A stretch of DNA of 64,000 bases from Echeneis naucrates (Eukaryota; Chordata; Actinopteri; Carangiformes; Echeneidae): the NCBI RefSeq assembly GCF_900963305.1, contig NC_042532.1, forward strand, positions 12,693,207 to 12,757,206, written 5' to 3'. Positions 1 through 12,245 of this stretch are shown piece by piece. The translations under genes were made by a program, and so were the position numbers. Under the pieces are notes generated by a model, which searched no databases, was not told where the DNA came from, and saw only the letters and a list, made by a program, of their open reading frames with translations. Numbering within the stretch: the stretch's first letter is position 1; each line of letters opens with the position of its first letter.

Positions 1-95
1 CAGTGCTCACTCAGATGGAAAACTGCGGCTTTAGTTTGAATCCGCTGCAGGGCTGCTCTGACTAACTTCTCCGTCCGTGTAAGAGAACGGTTCAT
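1..95 (-). CDS. Possible 5' end of a divergent gene running off the left edge
   Basis: On the minus strand an ATG at 95-93 opens a frame of 31 codons that reaches the window edge without a stop. The predicted start is MNRSLTRTEKLVRAALQRIQ, a basic and amphipathic N-terminus. I do not recognise the family. Support is the position: it lies head-to-head with the TLDc gene across a promoter-like region. Against it, an open frame this short occurs by chance fairly often. The rest of the gene would lie to the left. Confidence 0.35.
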   Translation of the reverse strand, partial: MNRSLTRTEKLVRAALQRIQTKAAVFHLSEH

Positions 96-430
96 GCCGA
101 AAAAGGAGAGAGGAAGCTGTAAAGTGGTGCTCCGTCCATCTTTAGCCGGTTGCCACGGGCATCACTCACATCGTTAGCTTTAGCATCCGCAGCTACGGCC
201 CCCCGGTTTGACCCCCAAAGTGAGACCGGTTTTTCTCACTGTGTTTCGCCTTTACTCACGAAACGCAGCGGACACGTCAAAAGCGCAACTTACGGCAGAT
301 TTCGACCGAGTCTTGTAAAGCTACAACATTAAGTTCTTTGTGAGTGGCTCCTTCTCCTCTTCGTCTTTCACACTACAGCTATGTTGTCGTTTCAGCAGGC
401 CGGAAATCTGTGCCTCTCTTTTCTAATTTG

Positions 431-454
431 ATTGGCTACAGCCCAATGACGTCA
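431..454. promoter_or_regulatory. Inverted CCAAT boxes next to a palindromic CRE
   Basis: ATTGG at 431-435 and CCAAT at 443-447 are in opposite orientation. The second abuts a perfect TGACGTCA (447-454). NF-Y and ATF/CREB factors bind these motifs in vertebrate promoters, and paired NF-Y/CRE sites are common in divergent promoters. The site sits between the possible minus-strand start at 95 and the first plus-strand coding exon at 982. Promoter function is inferred. Confidence 0.5.
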
Positions 455-981
455 CTACCGTAACTGCCCTAGAGCGCCGCCAGAGGTAAAGGTGAGCACA
501 CATTCACACAGAGCTCCAAATTTAATTTAGTGAGTTTCATTTAATCATTTTACACCCGCTTTCTGTTATTGAATCAATTTTAATTAAGGGCTTACATTCA
601 CCTTCATTTAATTGAATGGCTTCATCTAAAAAAATCACTTATTTGCGTAAATATAACTGTATATGTTTGAGAAACGTATGTTTGATATAATTTTTTACAT
701 TTTTTAAATTTTTTCTGCTTTCGTAGTTTTTTATATATATGAATAATATTTAATAATAATTTTATTTTTTATTACATTTTCCAAGTATATTTTTAATTTG
801 GTAATTGTTATCGAAAAATTAATGTCACATTCACTAATCTCCAAGATGACTCCCTCCCCCCTCCGGCCGCTGAATGTCCGCAGAGGGGGTTGTTATCTTG
901 CCGTTGGGTCTTTGACGACAGGGCGGAGCTTGGGTATCGAACTTGTTCCTGTTGTCTGCAGTGATATCATAACACTGCAAC

Positions 982-1343
982 ATGAAGGCGCCCTCCCATG
1001 AGCATCACCCGTCTCCATCCCCGGACAGGACGCAGGTCAGTGAAGATGCTGCTGTGTCCATTTCCCGTTGATCCTTCATCTCTGCTCAGCTGCTGATGTG
1101 ATATATTTTTTCTTTTTTTCGGACATAGCACCCCCCCGATCATTCTGTCATGTCGTCTGTAATGCTAACTTCTTCCCTGGTGGTGCATCCACAGGCAGCA
1201 TTCACAGGAACCCAGCTGTTGTCATTTAAAAAAAAAAAAAATCTAATGTGTGAGTGAAGGAAAGACAAAGCTAAGCTAACCTTGGTGTTGTTGTTGCTGC
1301 TGATCCAGAGATGACAGAGCTCTAATGGACATGTGTATGATAC

Positions 1344-1398
<55 letters not shown>

Positions 1399-4300
1399 GT
1401 TGTTGTTGTTGAAGTGCTACATTACCATGGTCATGACTACACACACATTTGTGCTTTTTACAGACAGAACAGTGTGTGATCTATTCACTGGAGGCAACAT
1501 GTTAAATTGTATTAATTTTGCTTTATCACAGAAATATGTCAGAAGTGCTAAATGCAGCCACCTTGAACCTCCTAGCTCAGACACACAACTCACTGTCCAT
1601 TAATATGGTTTGACTGACAGTTAAATTGAATCAGAAAGCTGCTTCCATTATGGTGCTAAGTGCATACCTCACTTCCTTATGGGGTCATGTGGCTGAAGGT
1701 ACAGTGGAGCTTTTACACTCCCTCCTTTGCCTGGCTGATGTTTGTAAAAATCAGCTCTTATTTTATGCCTTCCTGTCTTGTGTAGGTGCTGTAAACTAGG
1801 GCAAGGGGTAGGCATGGCTCATAAAAGGAGAAGGAAGGATGCCAGCTGAGCCCCTCATCCTTGTGTATCTGCCGTCGCTGCAAGCTTCACACTAAAGACG
1901 GAGAGAAAATGGCACAGTCTGTGAGGAGGCTGGAGACTGTAGGAGCCACGGACCATGAGCCCAAGAGGGACAAGAGCAAAAACAGCTACTTTGGCAACGT
2001 GAAGAGCAGGTCAGACCTCTAAATACATGGATTACTGGAAAGAAAAACAAAGGAGAAACGTCCAAGCAGACATGTGATAAGTTTGGCCAGCATTTGCCTG
2101 ACAAATTTAAGCCTGCCACAATGCTGCAATTGATTTTTTTTCATTAGAAGGATACACGATTTTCAAAGTCAGCTTAATGGCTGGTTTCATGAACTGTCAG
2201 TGAACGACTTCATCACTGAGGCTGGTACTCACTTCCCCAACTACCACACAGCCAACTGCTACTTTGCTATAAAGAACTGATCATACAATGAATGCAGTTC
2301 TAGTTATTCACACTTCATATGTCAAAAAACATTCATCCTTGAATCCCTGCTATTAAAGCAGAAATTCACCCTTCGTCAAAATTCATATTTGACCGTGGAA
2401 TGTTGGCTTAATGTCAAAATTTAGATTTTGGAATTTCTGTCTTCATGAGACATTTGTTTGTGTTTGTGAATGTTCTTTTTATTGTTTTAAATATTTATAA
2501 TAAAACAATGTCAACTTAATTTTATCTTTGTCTGCTTTGTTAAAGTATAATTTTTGGCCTAATCAGCATTTTCATATGAACAATGAATGTGAATGGCATG
2601 AGTGATGAGTCCAAAACGTCACTGTGTAGGATCAGACTCATTGCTCTCATGCACTTATGACCCTTATGACATGTCATAAGGGTTTATAAGAATACAACCA
2701 AACTGTGTGTTTGTACTGATGAGTAACCTACTTAAATATATATTCCTTCCCCCTAAAAAAGGGACATTTTATCTGTATTTTCTTCTATCAGGTTGGGCTC
2801 CAAACTTCCTCCTGGCATCTCTCAGCCTCCACAGTTTGCTAAGCGTCCCTGGGAGACTCAGCCTCATGCAAGGGTGACACAGGAGTCCACAGCCAGCAGC
2901 CAGGGTCAGCAACAGCCTGTTGTGAGACGACCTCTGAACCACATCCCCCATATCAGAAACCCGAAGCTGCGGCAGTACTACCTACAAGGTAACTTGCTTG
3001 ATATGCAAAATGCAAACAATAAAACATTCATGATTTGAACAATGCTGTGCCACGTTTTACCTTTTTTTTAAAGAGTACATCTCAAATACAGGACATACTG
3101 CTATTTGATAATATTCTGACTAATAGTGCTCTCTACTAGGAGTGTTAATATCCCCAGGCAAGCCACATCCTGTTTGGATCTAGAAAAAATGCTGCGAAAA
3201 AATTTACATTCTACTCTCTTGCCGAGCCTGCTGGCAATTTCATGTCTTTGCATAAAGTTATTTTCATACAGAGGGCAATGGCAAGAGTATGAGCTGCAGT
3301 GGCTTGGAGCAATCCTGTTAGCAAATGGTGCTGTACCACTGCTTCATTGTACTTTTGAAATTAGGCTGTGCTATGCTGTGGAGTCATGACAGATACTGCT
3401 TATTGCAGGGACCTCATGGGATCTGAACAGTGCTGCAGTGAAGCAGGAACATCTTTGTGGATTGTCAGATGACAGCATGTGCAACAGGGTGAGTCATATG
3501 TTTTTGTTTAGACTTAATTTTAATTCTTGTCTGCAGTATATTGCGGAACTCAGCTGTGGGAACTGGTAAGGGAAAAATTGGCAGATTAAAGAGTTATTAC
3601 TGCATGTATTTGGTTTGGTTTTGACTAAGTGTGCAAGGTTGCTTTGGTTTCACAATTTATGATCTTGAAAGACTGATAAAGAGGGTTCAAGGTTCAGAGA
3701 TGAGCCGGGATCAGAGCTGTTCTCTGACACCATGGGGAAACAGCATCTGTTCCAGAGCCTGTACAACAAATGCAACCGGAGGACTGTTTCAGACGTTTAT
3801 TCGAAGAAGGTATTTGTCAGCTTTGATACATATTTCATTGGAAAAAGGAACTTAATAAATGTGTACCGTAATTTCCGGACTATAGAGCGCACCTGAATAT
3901 AAGCCGCACCCACTAAGTTTAAAGAGAAAAACTGTTTTGTACATATATAGGCCGCAGGTGTTGGAAATATGGGAGGAAATGGCATATGGCAGGAATTATG
4001 TTACACAGAAAGATTTCGCCTTTTCTCCAGATCGATCGACTTTAACTTGAAAGCTGCATCGTATGCATAGCTTCGTGTGTTTTCCATGATAAGGGTGTGT
4101 GCATGAAGTGCAAAATAAATGACTGATCTGAAGAATTTAGTGAGTGTGTTTAATTGAATTCAAACTATTTCATGGGTCCACTATTACCTGTTGGGTAATT
4201 TCATTGGTCTGATGTGACGCTAAATGTATTGGCAACATGAAGCTCGTTACCCGTAAAACTCCATAAATTAGCCTTAAAGTTGTTTAAGCCGCAGGGTTCA

Positions 4301-7300
4301 AAGCATGTGCAAAAAGAAACGGCTCATAATCCGGAAATTACGATAATATTTAACTTAAATGTTGGCATTTTGGGGACAACCATAAAATTTGAGAAGATGA
4401 CTAGTACAAAAAATACCCTCTTGATGTTATCAATCAACTGGGGAAGTTTTAATTATGAGCCATTTATTAGTTTCCTCTTTTCACCTGTTTGCCTCAAATT
4501 TAATTACGTCATAGTGATACATGTCAGGGCGTAGTGGTTAGAGCTGTTGCCCCACAGCATGAAGGGTACTCTGGTTTCTTCCCACTGGCAGAGAAAGGCC
4601 CGAGGCCTGGAACAGAACCCGTGACCTGTGGGGCAACAGCAGCAACCACTACACCGTGCTGCCTAACCACAACTAATGCTTTGAAAAATTCAATGTTCAG
4701 TTTTTGTTGTAACTTCAATGCCATCTAGTTTGTGCTATAGTGGTTTGAGTGCTTTTGGAAAGTGGTGTGGTAAGAGGTGTTAAATGATTTTTAGCTGCAC
4801 CTCAACCTGCTGATGACAGGAGTGTTTTATATTGTTAATCCAGATATGCAGTACATGTATTAATGGACACAATTAATACTTGTACACATATGTGGGTTTA
4901 CCACATACAGATCCACATTACTCACTGGTCACATAATCTGTCAGATGCCAGCAATCTAGTTTAGGTCAATGGACTCATCTGTCAGCAGATGACATCACTT
5001 GTGCTCTTGTATTTTTTCAGCTACAGTAGATGGTGATAATTACAATAAAACATACATTGAACATACATACCTGAAACCCTCTTGCTGCATGAGGTGACTG
5101 TGCTTGGGAGAGAATGGGTTCATGAATTTAAAACACACTAACACTCCTGACTCATTGAAAAATGTAAAGATAACCATTCAGGATCCGATTCAAGTTCAGC
5201 TTTCATCATCATCATCTACAGAAAAACACCATCCAGAGTTGGGATGTGCGTTTCCAGTGAAAATGCTATTCAATTGTCACTGGAACTGTGACCCCACCTC
5301 ACACAGCGGGAGGCATCACTATCCAAAACAACACTGTGCACAGATACGGGTTATTTCTCTTACACAGAACGATTCATATTGACGGTGCTTGGCCCTGACT
5401 TGAGGTTTCACAAAGTTTAAGAAATTATGTGCCAACGTTACATGTAAGGCACGAATATAGAGAGTAAAAGCCCCATTTCTCATATTAAGTAATAACACAA
5501 TATTTCCAGGTGCTGCAGAGAGCAAGGGAAATAACAATTACCTCCTTTGTAAACACAAAGCGATTGTCACATGAGCTATTTGATTTTTTTTAAAAGTCAT
5601 TGATTAATTGTAAATCATTACTAATCCCTCATTCAGAGATCATTGTTTTGTGTGTGCGTTTTAGGGCGTCCCTGGGGACACAGTGTTCAGTGTCTCATCT
5701 CAGTTCAACAGTATCAGCACATCCTCCGCAGAACAGGGTAAAAAAGGCCACCATCCCTTCTTCTCCTCATCTGCTGCCTTCACCCCCGAAGAGGTAAGCG
5801 TCTGCTGTAAGCACACCAGATGTCATGGTGACACGGGACACACATACTAGGTGAGCACATTAGGCTCTTAAAAGGCTGCAAATTCAACTTCCCGAGGCTG
5901 TTGTTTACTGGATTTCAAATGCTAAAGAAAATTTTACCCCTTGGCTGCTTTGACACTTTAACTATAGTTAGCTTCAGGTATGAAGATAGTATTTGCCCCA
6001 TGATTCATTTCAAGTAGTTAGTACAAACTGAGATTGATTACACAGTAATGCTTTCTCTTTAGTCAATGTTGTTGTGAGTGTAGCTTTAAAACTAATCTCC
6101 CCGACCCTCATTCACAACCCTCATTTGTCATATGGAGCTAAGATGTGACGACAAACAAAGACAGGTTGGGATATGCAGGCCTGCATAAAGAGGAAGTAGT
6201 CACTGAGTTGTATCTATTTCAGCGTCAGAGTTATTCTTATCATGGCTTCCATTTTGAAGCAGCTGCTCGTACCGAAAGGAGAAAATAGCTCCACCAGTGA
6301 AGGATCATCTCCACTGGAGCTGAACTCAGACCCTGATCCTCAAGACAAGCCAAAGGCTGACGACCAACAAGACTGCCCAGATGCCCTCCCTGCTCCACCA
6401 CACTCTCCCTCACCAGAGGCAGAGTATGACCAACTACTGGTAAGGAGAAGGAGTCACTGCCTTTAATGTTGACCTTGCATAATGAAAAGTACTGATCTGG
6501 CAGTAATAGATTTTCTTCCCATATCATGTTACTTTAAACATTTGACGTGTAGCTTCTAATAGTTACTTTTCAGATTAAAAGATATAAGGTTTTTGCAACA
6601 AAATCGCAGACAAAAGAACTGTTCAGCTAGATTATTTATCTGATGACTCCTCAGCTTCTTATTGACTTTTATCAGATGCTCCACTTGGAAGCATTACTGC
6701 TTACTCCACCTTCACCTCAACCACACTCAGCAATAAATGACTCCTTGTTACATGAAGTTAGTATGAAAATTACAGCAGATTCACTTTTACTCAGCTAAAT
6801 CTTATTGATAATTTTTGACTTTTGTGCTTTTGCTTGAGAAAGATTTTCAGTGCATTGTGACATTGGTACTATTCATTATCTTTATTTATAATCTGATACT
6901 GTCTGGTGGAGAGAAGGATAAAAACACATTCCCGTGGTTTTGGGTTGAATAACATAACCAGTCAAAGTATATACTTCACTGACTCTTCAGCCGTTTTAAG
7001 TCATGCAAAGTAAATTGGAGCATTAATCTATGGAAAGAAATAAACATAAACCAAAGAGGAAGTGTTGACAATGTCTGTATGAATCTTAGCTATATAATTT
7101 TGAAATATGTGACACGTTCATTCAGTAAAAAGGTAGTCACTGTGTTGGGTGGAAATAAAGTCGCGATTTTGTTTGCTGTCATTGAAATAAAACTTAGACA
7201 TTACAGATTTTGCCTGGAGCTTTGAATAAAATCATTCTGTGTATGACGATAAAGGAAGTAGCGGCAAAGAAAGGAACACTATGTGGTTGTAATTAACCAG

Positions 7301-10300
7301 ATCTGACCGCATGAATCACTGGTCATCATAATAGTATTTGAGTTTTGATTTCGAGTTATTTGACACTTCTTAGCTGGGGTGAGAAAAAGAAATGTGTCAT
7401 GGGGGTTTTATAACGGATCAAATGAGTAGAGCATTACCATGGAAACATTCAACAAAACAACACCGCAGTCAAAACATACATCTCTGTAGCAGAGGCAGAA
7501 AAAATGTCCCTGCTCATTGCCTCAAGAAATCTTTTTGTTTCTAATATAATGGAGATGGTGAAGAAGCAGAAAAGACAAATCTTTTTGTTGTAATTGATTT
7601 CTATATGTATTTGCAAATGAGCTGTATTGATTTTCGATACTGAACACGACATGGAAATAGAAAGTAGAGAAGGAAAGTAATTCCCAAAGATCAAGTTAAC
7701 TTGTCCAAAGCACTTGATACCTGAATATGTTCACTTTAATACCATAAAAAAAAAGTATAAGTGGGGCTGCAAGCAGTAAACGTTTGTTTTGTTTTTTTTT
7801 GTTGGAAGACTATAACTAAAGAAACAAATGACTAATTGATTATGAAAATGGTTGATTACTAATTGTTTTGGCTCTTTTTTGACAATAATGTCTTTTCTTT
7901 AAACACTGATCTTATGTGATGCTGACAGGATGTGGAGGCGGTACCGCTGCCTGACGGGCAGCTCTGCTTATTGGCTCTGCCACCTGAGTGTTGCCATGGG
8001 GAGGGGCCAGGGGCCATGCCATATCTCAAACTCTTCTGCCGCTACATCACTGACCGCAAGGTGTGTGGCAAGAACACTGGTATTTGATATTAGGAGTGTA
8101 GGTGACAGTGGTCAGCTAATCATTTTCTGTCTCTGTCAGGGTGTGGTTTCCGGGATCCTGTTGGTGACGGCAAACAAGATCTTCTTTGACCCATTTAAGA
8201 CACTTCCTCTGGTGAAGGAACACGGATGGGAGGAGTACCTTCTGTCCTTTTCTATCGACAATCTGGCATCTGTCTCCTTTTTCTCAGACATCTCACATGT
8301 TCACTTCAGCACCTCCCAGCAGAGGTCAGCAATGATTCATCAGTCCTGAACAACACTGCAATTACAAGAATCAGGGCAAGCATTTTATATTCTTTTCTTT
8401 TCAAAGGAGAAAAGGAAAGAAAATTCTCCAGAAATTGAAAGCTGCCAGAAGCCAAGCAGGTGTCCTCCAAGACAGCAAGGCAGGGGCAGTGCCAGCTCTG
8501 GTGTCTGCAGCTTCATCAGATTTATCCAGCCTGGCCCTGAGCCTCCCCAAAGGCGTTTCTGGAGATGAGGAGGCAGGGAGTAGAGATATGGCAGAGGCAG
8601 AACGGGAGCTTGATGGCAGCCCTCTGGAGCTGCTGTCTGAAGAGTCTGAGGGTGGCCTGGGAGTCGCCGTCCTGAGCAGTGCTGCCACCTTCTGCTGCGG
8701 GGGTCAACAGGCGACGAGCAAAATCAAGACAGAGTTGGAGTTACACACTGCTGAGACAGAGAAGTCAAACACAAAGACTGCAGGTACACGTGAATCATCA
8801 TCTGTGTTTCTATCAATGTGTATTATTTCTTTGCTTTACTTTCTTCAGCTTCAGTAAATCATTGCTTTATTTATGTTGTCCAGGACTTTGTAGATCATCA
8901 ACAGGTAGTCCTGGGACTCTCATGTTTGTGCGCCTACGGGTTCAGCTCACCAAAGGAAAGACAAAGGGTGTAGGAGGTCTCCATCTGGGGTCAGCCAAAA
9001 GCTTACCCCGACGGGACGCCTGGCTTGCCCTCTCACAGGAAAGGTATAGTAACTAATGGCAGAGGAACAGTCCACTCTTTAATGTAAACTCTCTTAAAAG
9101 TATTTTAAAAAATCTGTACAGGAGTAGCTGAGATATTTTTGACTTTGAGACTCTAATGTGGGTCACGTTCCAAAAACACTTCATCTTCCGTTTCCCATAA
9201 TTCAAATCAATAGCAATGTCTTGAGTTCCTTCAAAGGGAAGACCCCTAACCACTACAGATTTTTCTGTCTCAAACTCAAGCCCAAAAGAGCACAAATTAT
9301 ACCATCAGCATTATTTTTTACATCCTCATTTTTTTCATGCACTGTGTAATACTCGATAAGATTATGTAAACTAACATGTATAAAATGCACAGTTAATACA
9401 TTTGAATTTCACTTCTCATCAACTTTGCCCCAGTTTAAATTCAACATTGTTTACTTGTCATACTTACACTGGTCACTGTTGTTGCATATTAACCCATGCT
9501 TTCCACTCTTTTCTCACAATCACTTTGTCTGTGACAGGAAAGGACTCTATCAGCAAGTAGTGAAATACAATTGCTGTGAAAGGGACGTATGGCTTCCAAA
9601 CAGTAGCAGTGGTCACTAAATACAATCACTAAAGCACAGAATTTCTGTAAATACATTTCACTGGGAGATACTATTTCACAGCTATAGATACAACTATATA
9701 GCCAAAGTTACTAGTTACTTAAAAACCTTGTGAAAATGAAAGAGACTTAACAATATAGTCATAACAGCACATGAAAAGCACAGGCTGCATTCAAACTCTA
9801 TCCAGTCTGCCCCTGGTGTTTTTTTTTTTTTCTTTGCCATGTTGACACTGTTAGTGCCATTTATCATTTCCAACATTTCTCAGTGACGGCTTTCTTTTCC
9901 TCTGTAGCTCTGACGAGCTGTACGCCTATCTAACACACTGTCGCCCAGACTTGTGCTTACTTGACGGAGGGGAGGAGGAGGAGGGGGAGGCAGACCATGA
10001 TGAAGACGAGTTTGTCCTAATTGAAGACAAAGAAGAGGAGGAGGAGGAGGAGAAGGAGGAGATGTTCCAGATGCACCGCAGCTCAGGGGATGATTGGGAG
10101 GTAAAATATGTTCATTTCAGACTCAGGAGAGTGGCCATCTAAGCCATGTTACTCGGGCATTAGTGCTAATAATAGAGAAAAGGAGGCATGTTTGTTTTGT
10201 GAGCACACCTGTTTTAAGATGAGAGTCAATATAGACTGAAAGAGTTGATTCTTGATTCAGATAAAAATTAGGTTTCATACATCTTGATGTTTTATATAAA

Positions 10301-12245
10301 ACAGATTTGTGTGTTTGTGTTTTGTTTGTAATCAATTTTTCTTTTCTTTTGTTTACCCCAGATGGTCCTGATGGAAGACAGCGGGGAAAAACCAACTCTG
10401 GTCATTGACAGGGAGCCTGAAGGACTCCATAACATTGTAGAGAGCAGCCACATTTTGGACGTGTCACATGTTAGAGAGGTGAGTAACACAATAAAAAGCA
10501 TAGAAACTCTTCACACACATCCTACAGTATGTGTGAATGCTTTTCTGCTCTTTTCAGCATTTAATCAAACAAATAACAGACCGACAAATTTGGTCATTGT
10601 GCTCTCTATCATGATGATTGTATTTGAAAATCTGAAATCCTATCTAAATTGTAGAATTGTTAAATGTAAATCATAATTAAATCAATTAGTTTAATTTTTT
10701 TGTCGATGTTGTTGTCCATGGGCAGGGCAGATTATGTTCTGCAACCTGAGAAGCAAAGCCCTGAGCAGAAAAGCACCACACAATCAAAAGCAATTAGCTA
10801 TATAAACAGGAAGTCATTACAGCGCCAGCAGCTGTAACATCACTTCTAAAAATAACAGATCCAGGGAGGCGACCTGCATGAAACTTGTGAATGTGTTAAT
10901 TTATACACCCGCACATGGAGATCTTTATGTTTTTCCGATATTTCTGTATTCATGCAGTTTAGAGTTAAATAAGATTTTTAAGAGTTACTTTTGTGTTACG
11001 CAGCAAGTTTTAATTTAGAGGTAAATTAATCTCAACTTGGTAAAGAGTTATACTACATTAGAAGAGCTGAGAGAACTTGTTCTGAGCTGGAGCAGAAGAG
11101 TTGCCTGGGTAGTTTTTAGATCTAAATTCTCTGAGTTTATTGGATCATACCACTGAATTGGACACGCAAAAGACATTTATGATATCTGTTTGGCATTTAG
11201 ATATCAGGATCTGGCTCTTTTCATATTTGAAATTTTTCCTTCCCCTGCTTTCATTTAATTTTATTACATTTTCTCGTGCCTTTTTCATCTCTTTCCAGTT
11301 ATGTAAGGAACTTCCCCCCAAGACAATCGGACACACCTGGAAGCTGGCTTACAGTACGTCCCGTGACGGTGCCAGCTTAAAGTCCCTTTACAGAAAACTC
11401 AGTGCCACAGACTCCCCTGTACTTATTGTCATTAAGGATGCACTTGATGAGGTAAAAACTGCATATTTCTAATGTCAGACATACCCACAAATCATTTGGA
11501 AAGGAATATACCTTCTCACTTTGCATCTGTGTAAAGTTATATATGAAAAAAGCTGTCTTTCCTACTTTTAAGGTGCTATTGTTTAATATTTTCACTGTCT
11601 CCCATGACTGCCTTTCATCAGATATTTGGGGCTTTCCTCTCTCACCCTCTGAAGCCTAGTGAGACTTTCTACGGCACAGGAGAAACATTTCTCTTTATGT
11701 TGCACCCTCGCTTCAAGGTAAGCTCTTCAGGACTACACAGAGGTTTTGTTAGATCCTTTTGTAAAATATCTTAACCTCATGAACATCAAAGCCATTAATA
11801 AAATCCAGTACAGATTAAATGACCAAAGGAGAAGATTATGGATAAAAATTTTCCGCAGCTTTAGTCTTTGTGACATTCCCTTTTGCTGTAATTGTGTCTG
11901 CTGTCTCTCTGCAGTGCTTCAGATGGACTGGTGAAAACTCTTTCTTCATTAAAGGAGACTTGGACTCCTTTGCCATTGGTGGTGGCAGGTCAGACCCCCC
12001 TTGCAAATAACTTATATTTTTTGTAAGTTAATTTGATAATGGATAATGAGTTAGTTTAAAAAAAGACTGAGTTTCTTCTTTTTCTCTGCTTTCTCTGGGT
12101 CCTCTGCAGCGGTCACTTCGGTCTGTGGGTGGATGAGAATTTGTACCTGGGCCGCAGCAGCCCCTGCTACACTTTCAACAACTGCTGCCTCTCAGAAACT
12201 GATGACTTCAGAGTCATGGAACTGGAGGTGTGGAAATTTGGCTGA
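982..12245 (+). CDS. TLDc-domain protein of the OXR1/NCOA7 family
   Basis: Proposed exons: 982-1035, 1846-2009, 2792-2988, 3409-3488, about 3684-3809, 5665-5793, 6223-6439, 7929-8060, 8140-8324, 8407-8783, 8884-9043, 9908-10100, 10362-10478, 11299-11451, 11622-11717, 11915-11988, 12110-12245. From 7929 on, all phases agree. The exons at 7929-8324 encode the GRAM-like block typical of OXR1/NCOA7 (YITDRKGVVSGILLVT, then FFDPFKTLPLV). 9908-10100 encodes a long acidic run (EEEEEEEKEE). The last five exons encode the TLDc domain, with the hallmark FYGTGETFLF and GHFGLWVD motifs and a C-terminal LEVWKFG. Family members protect against oxidative stress and bind V-ATPase. A complete LysM domain was not seen. 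The 5' exons are less certain, and the exon at 6223 has a frame conflict (see findings). Whether it is an NCOA7, OXR1 or TLDC2-type paralogue is unresolved. The intron 5793-6223 and the 3810-5664 intron contain no other gene. Confidence 0.82.
1349..1410. repeat. (TG)n microsatellite followed by (TTG)n
   Basis: About 24 TG units run directly into several TTG units, inside the first intron of the TLDc gene. Such tracts are abundant in fish genomes. Confidence 0.9.
3866..4343. mobile_element. Short non-autonomous DNA transposon (MITE) with TA target duplication
   Basis: The 13-bp end CCGTAATTTCCGG (3866-3878) is matched in inverse by CCGGAAATTACGA at 4331-4343, with one mismatch. A TA dinucleotide flanks each end (3864-3865 and 4344-4345), as expected for Tc1/mariner-type insertion. 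The interior has no coding capacity and includes repeated 'ataagccgcac'-type units that I associate with a widespread teleost repeat. It sits in an intron of the TLDc gene. Confidence 0.7.
4527..4672. repeat. Two tRNA-like SINE heads arranged as an inverted repeat
   Basis: The 27-nt segment at 4531-4557 reappears inverted at 4626-4652 with three mismatches. Each arm resembles the head of fish tRNA-derived SINEs (GTAGTGGTTAG...TGTTGCCCCACAG). The minus-strand arm also has the upstream GGCAGCACGGT and a B-box-like GGTTCTGTTCC. The stretch between the arms is short and SINE-like. It lies in the same intron as the MITE. Confidence 0.6.
7755..7880. repeat. Degraded fish dispersed repeat
   Basis: The segment begins 'ggggctgcaa' and contains 'gactaattgattatgaaaat' followed by 'ggttgattactaattg'. 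This is the recognisable decayed form of a common teleost interspersed element with alternating attaatcg-type motifs. No ends can be defined. It lies in the intron before the GRAM-like exon. Confidence 0.4.

Noticed and set aside
1325-1603. Open frame with a long CVCVCV run
   Set aside because: It is the translation of the TG microsatellite and has no other support.
4524-4728. Similar open frames on opposite strands
   Set aside because: They reflect the SINE-head palindrome and are not genes.
9951-10142. Separate short acidic ORF
   Set aside because: It is part of the TLDc gene exon 9908-10100 extended into the next intron.
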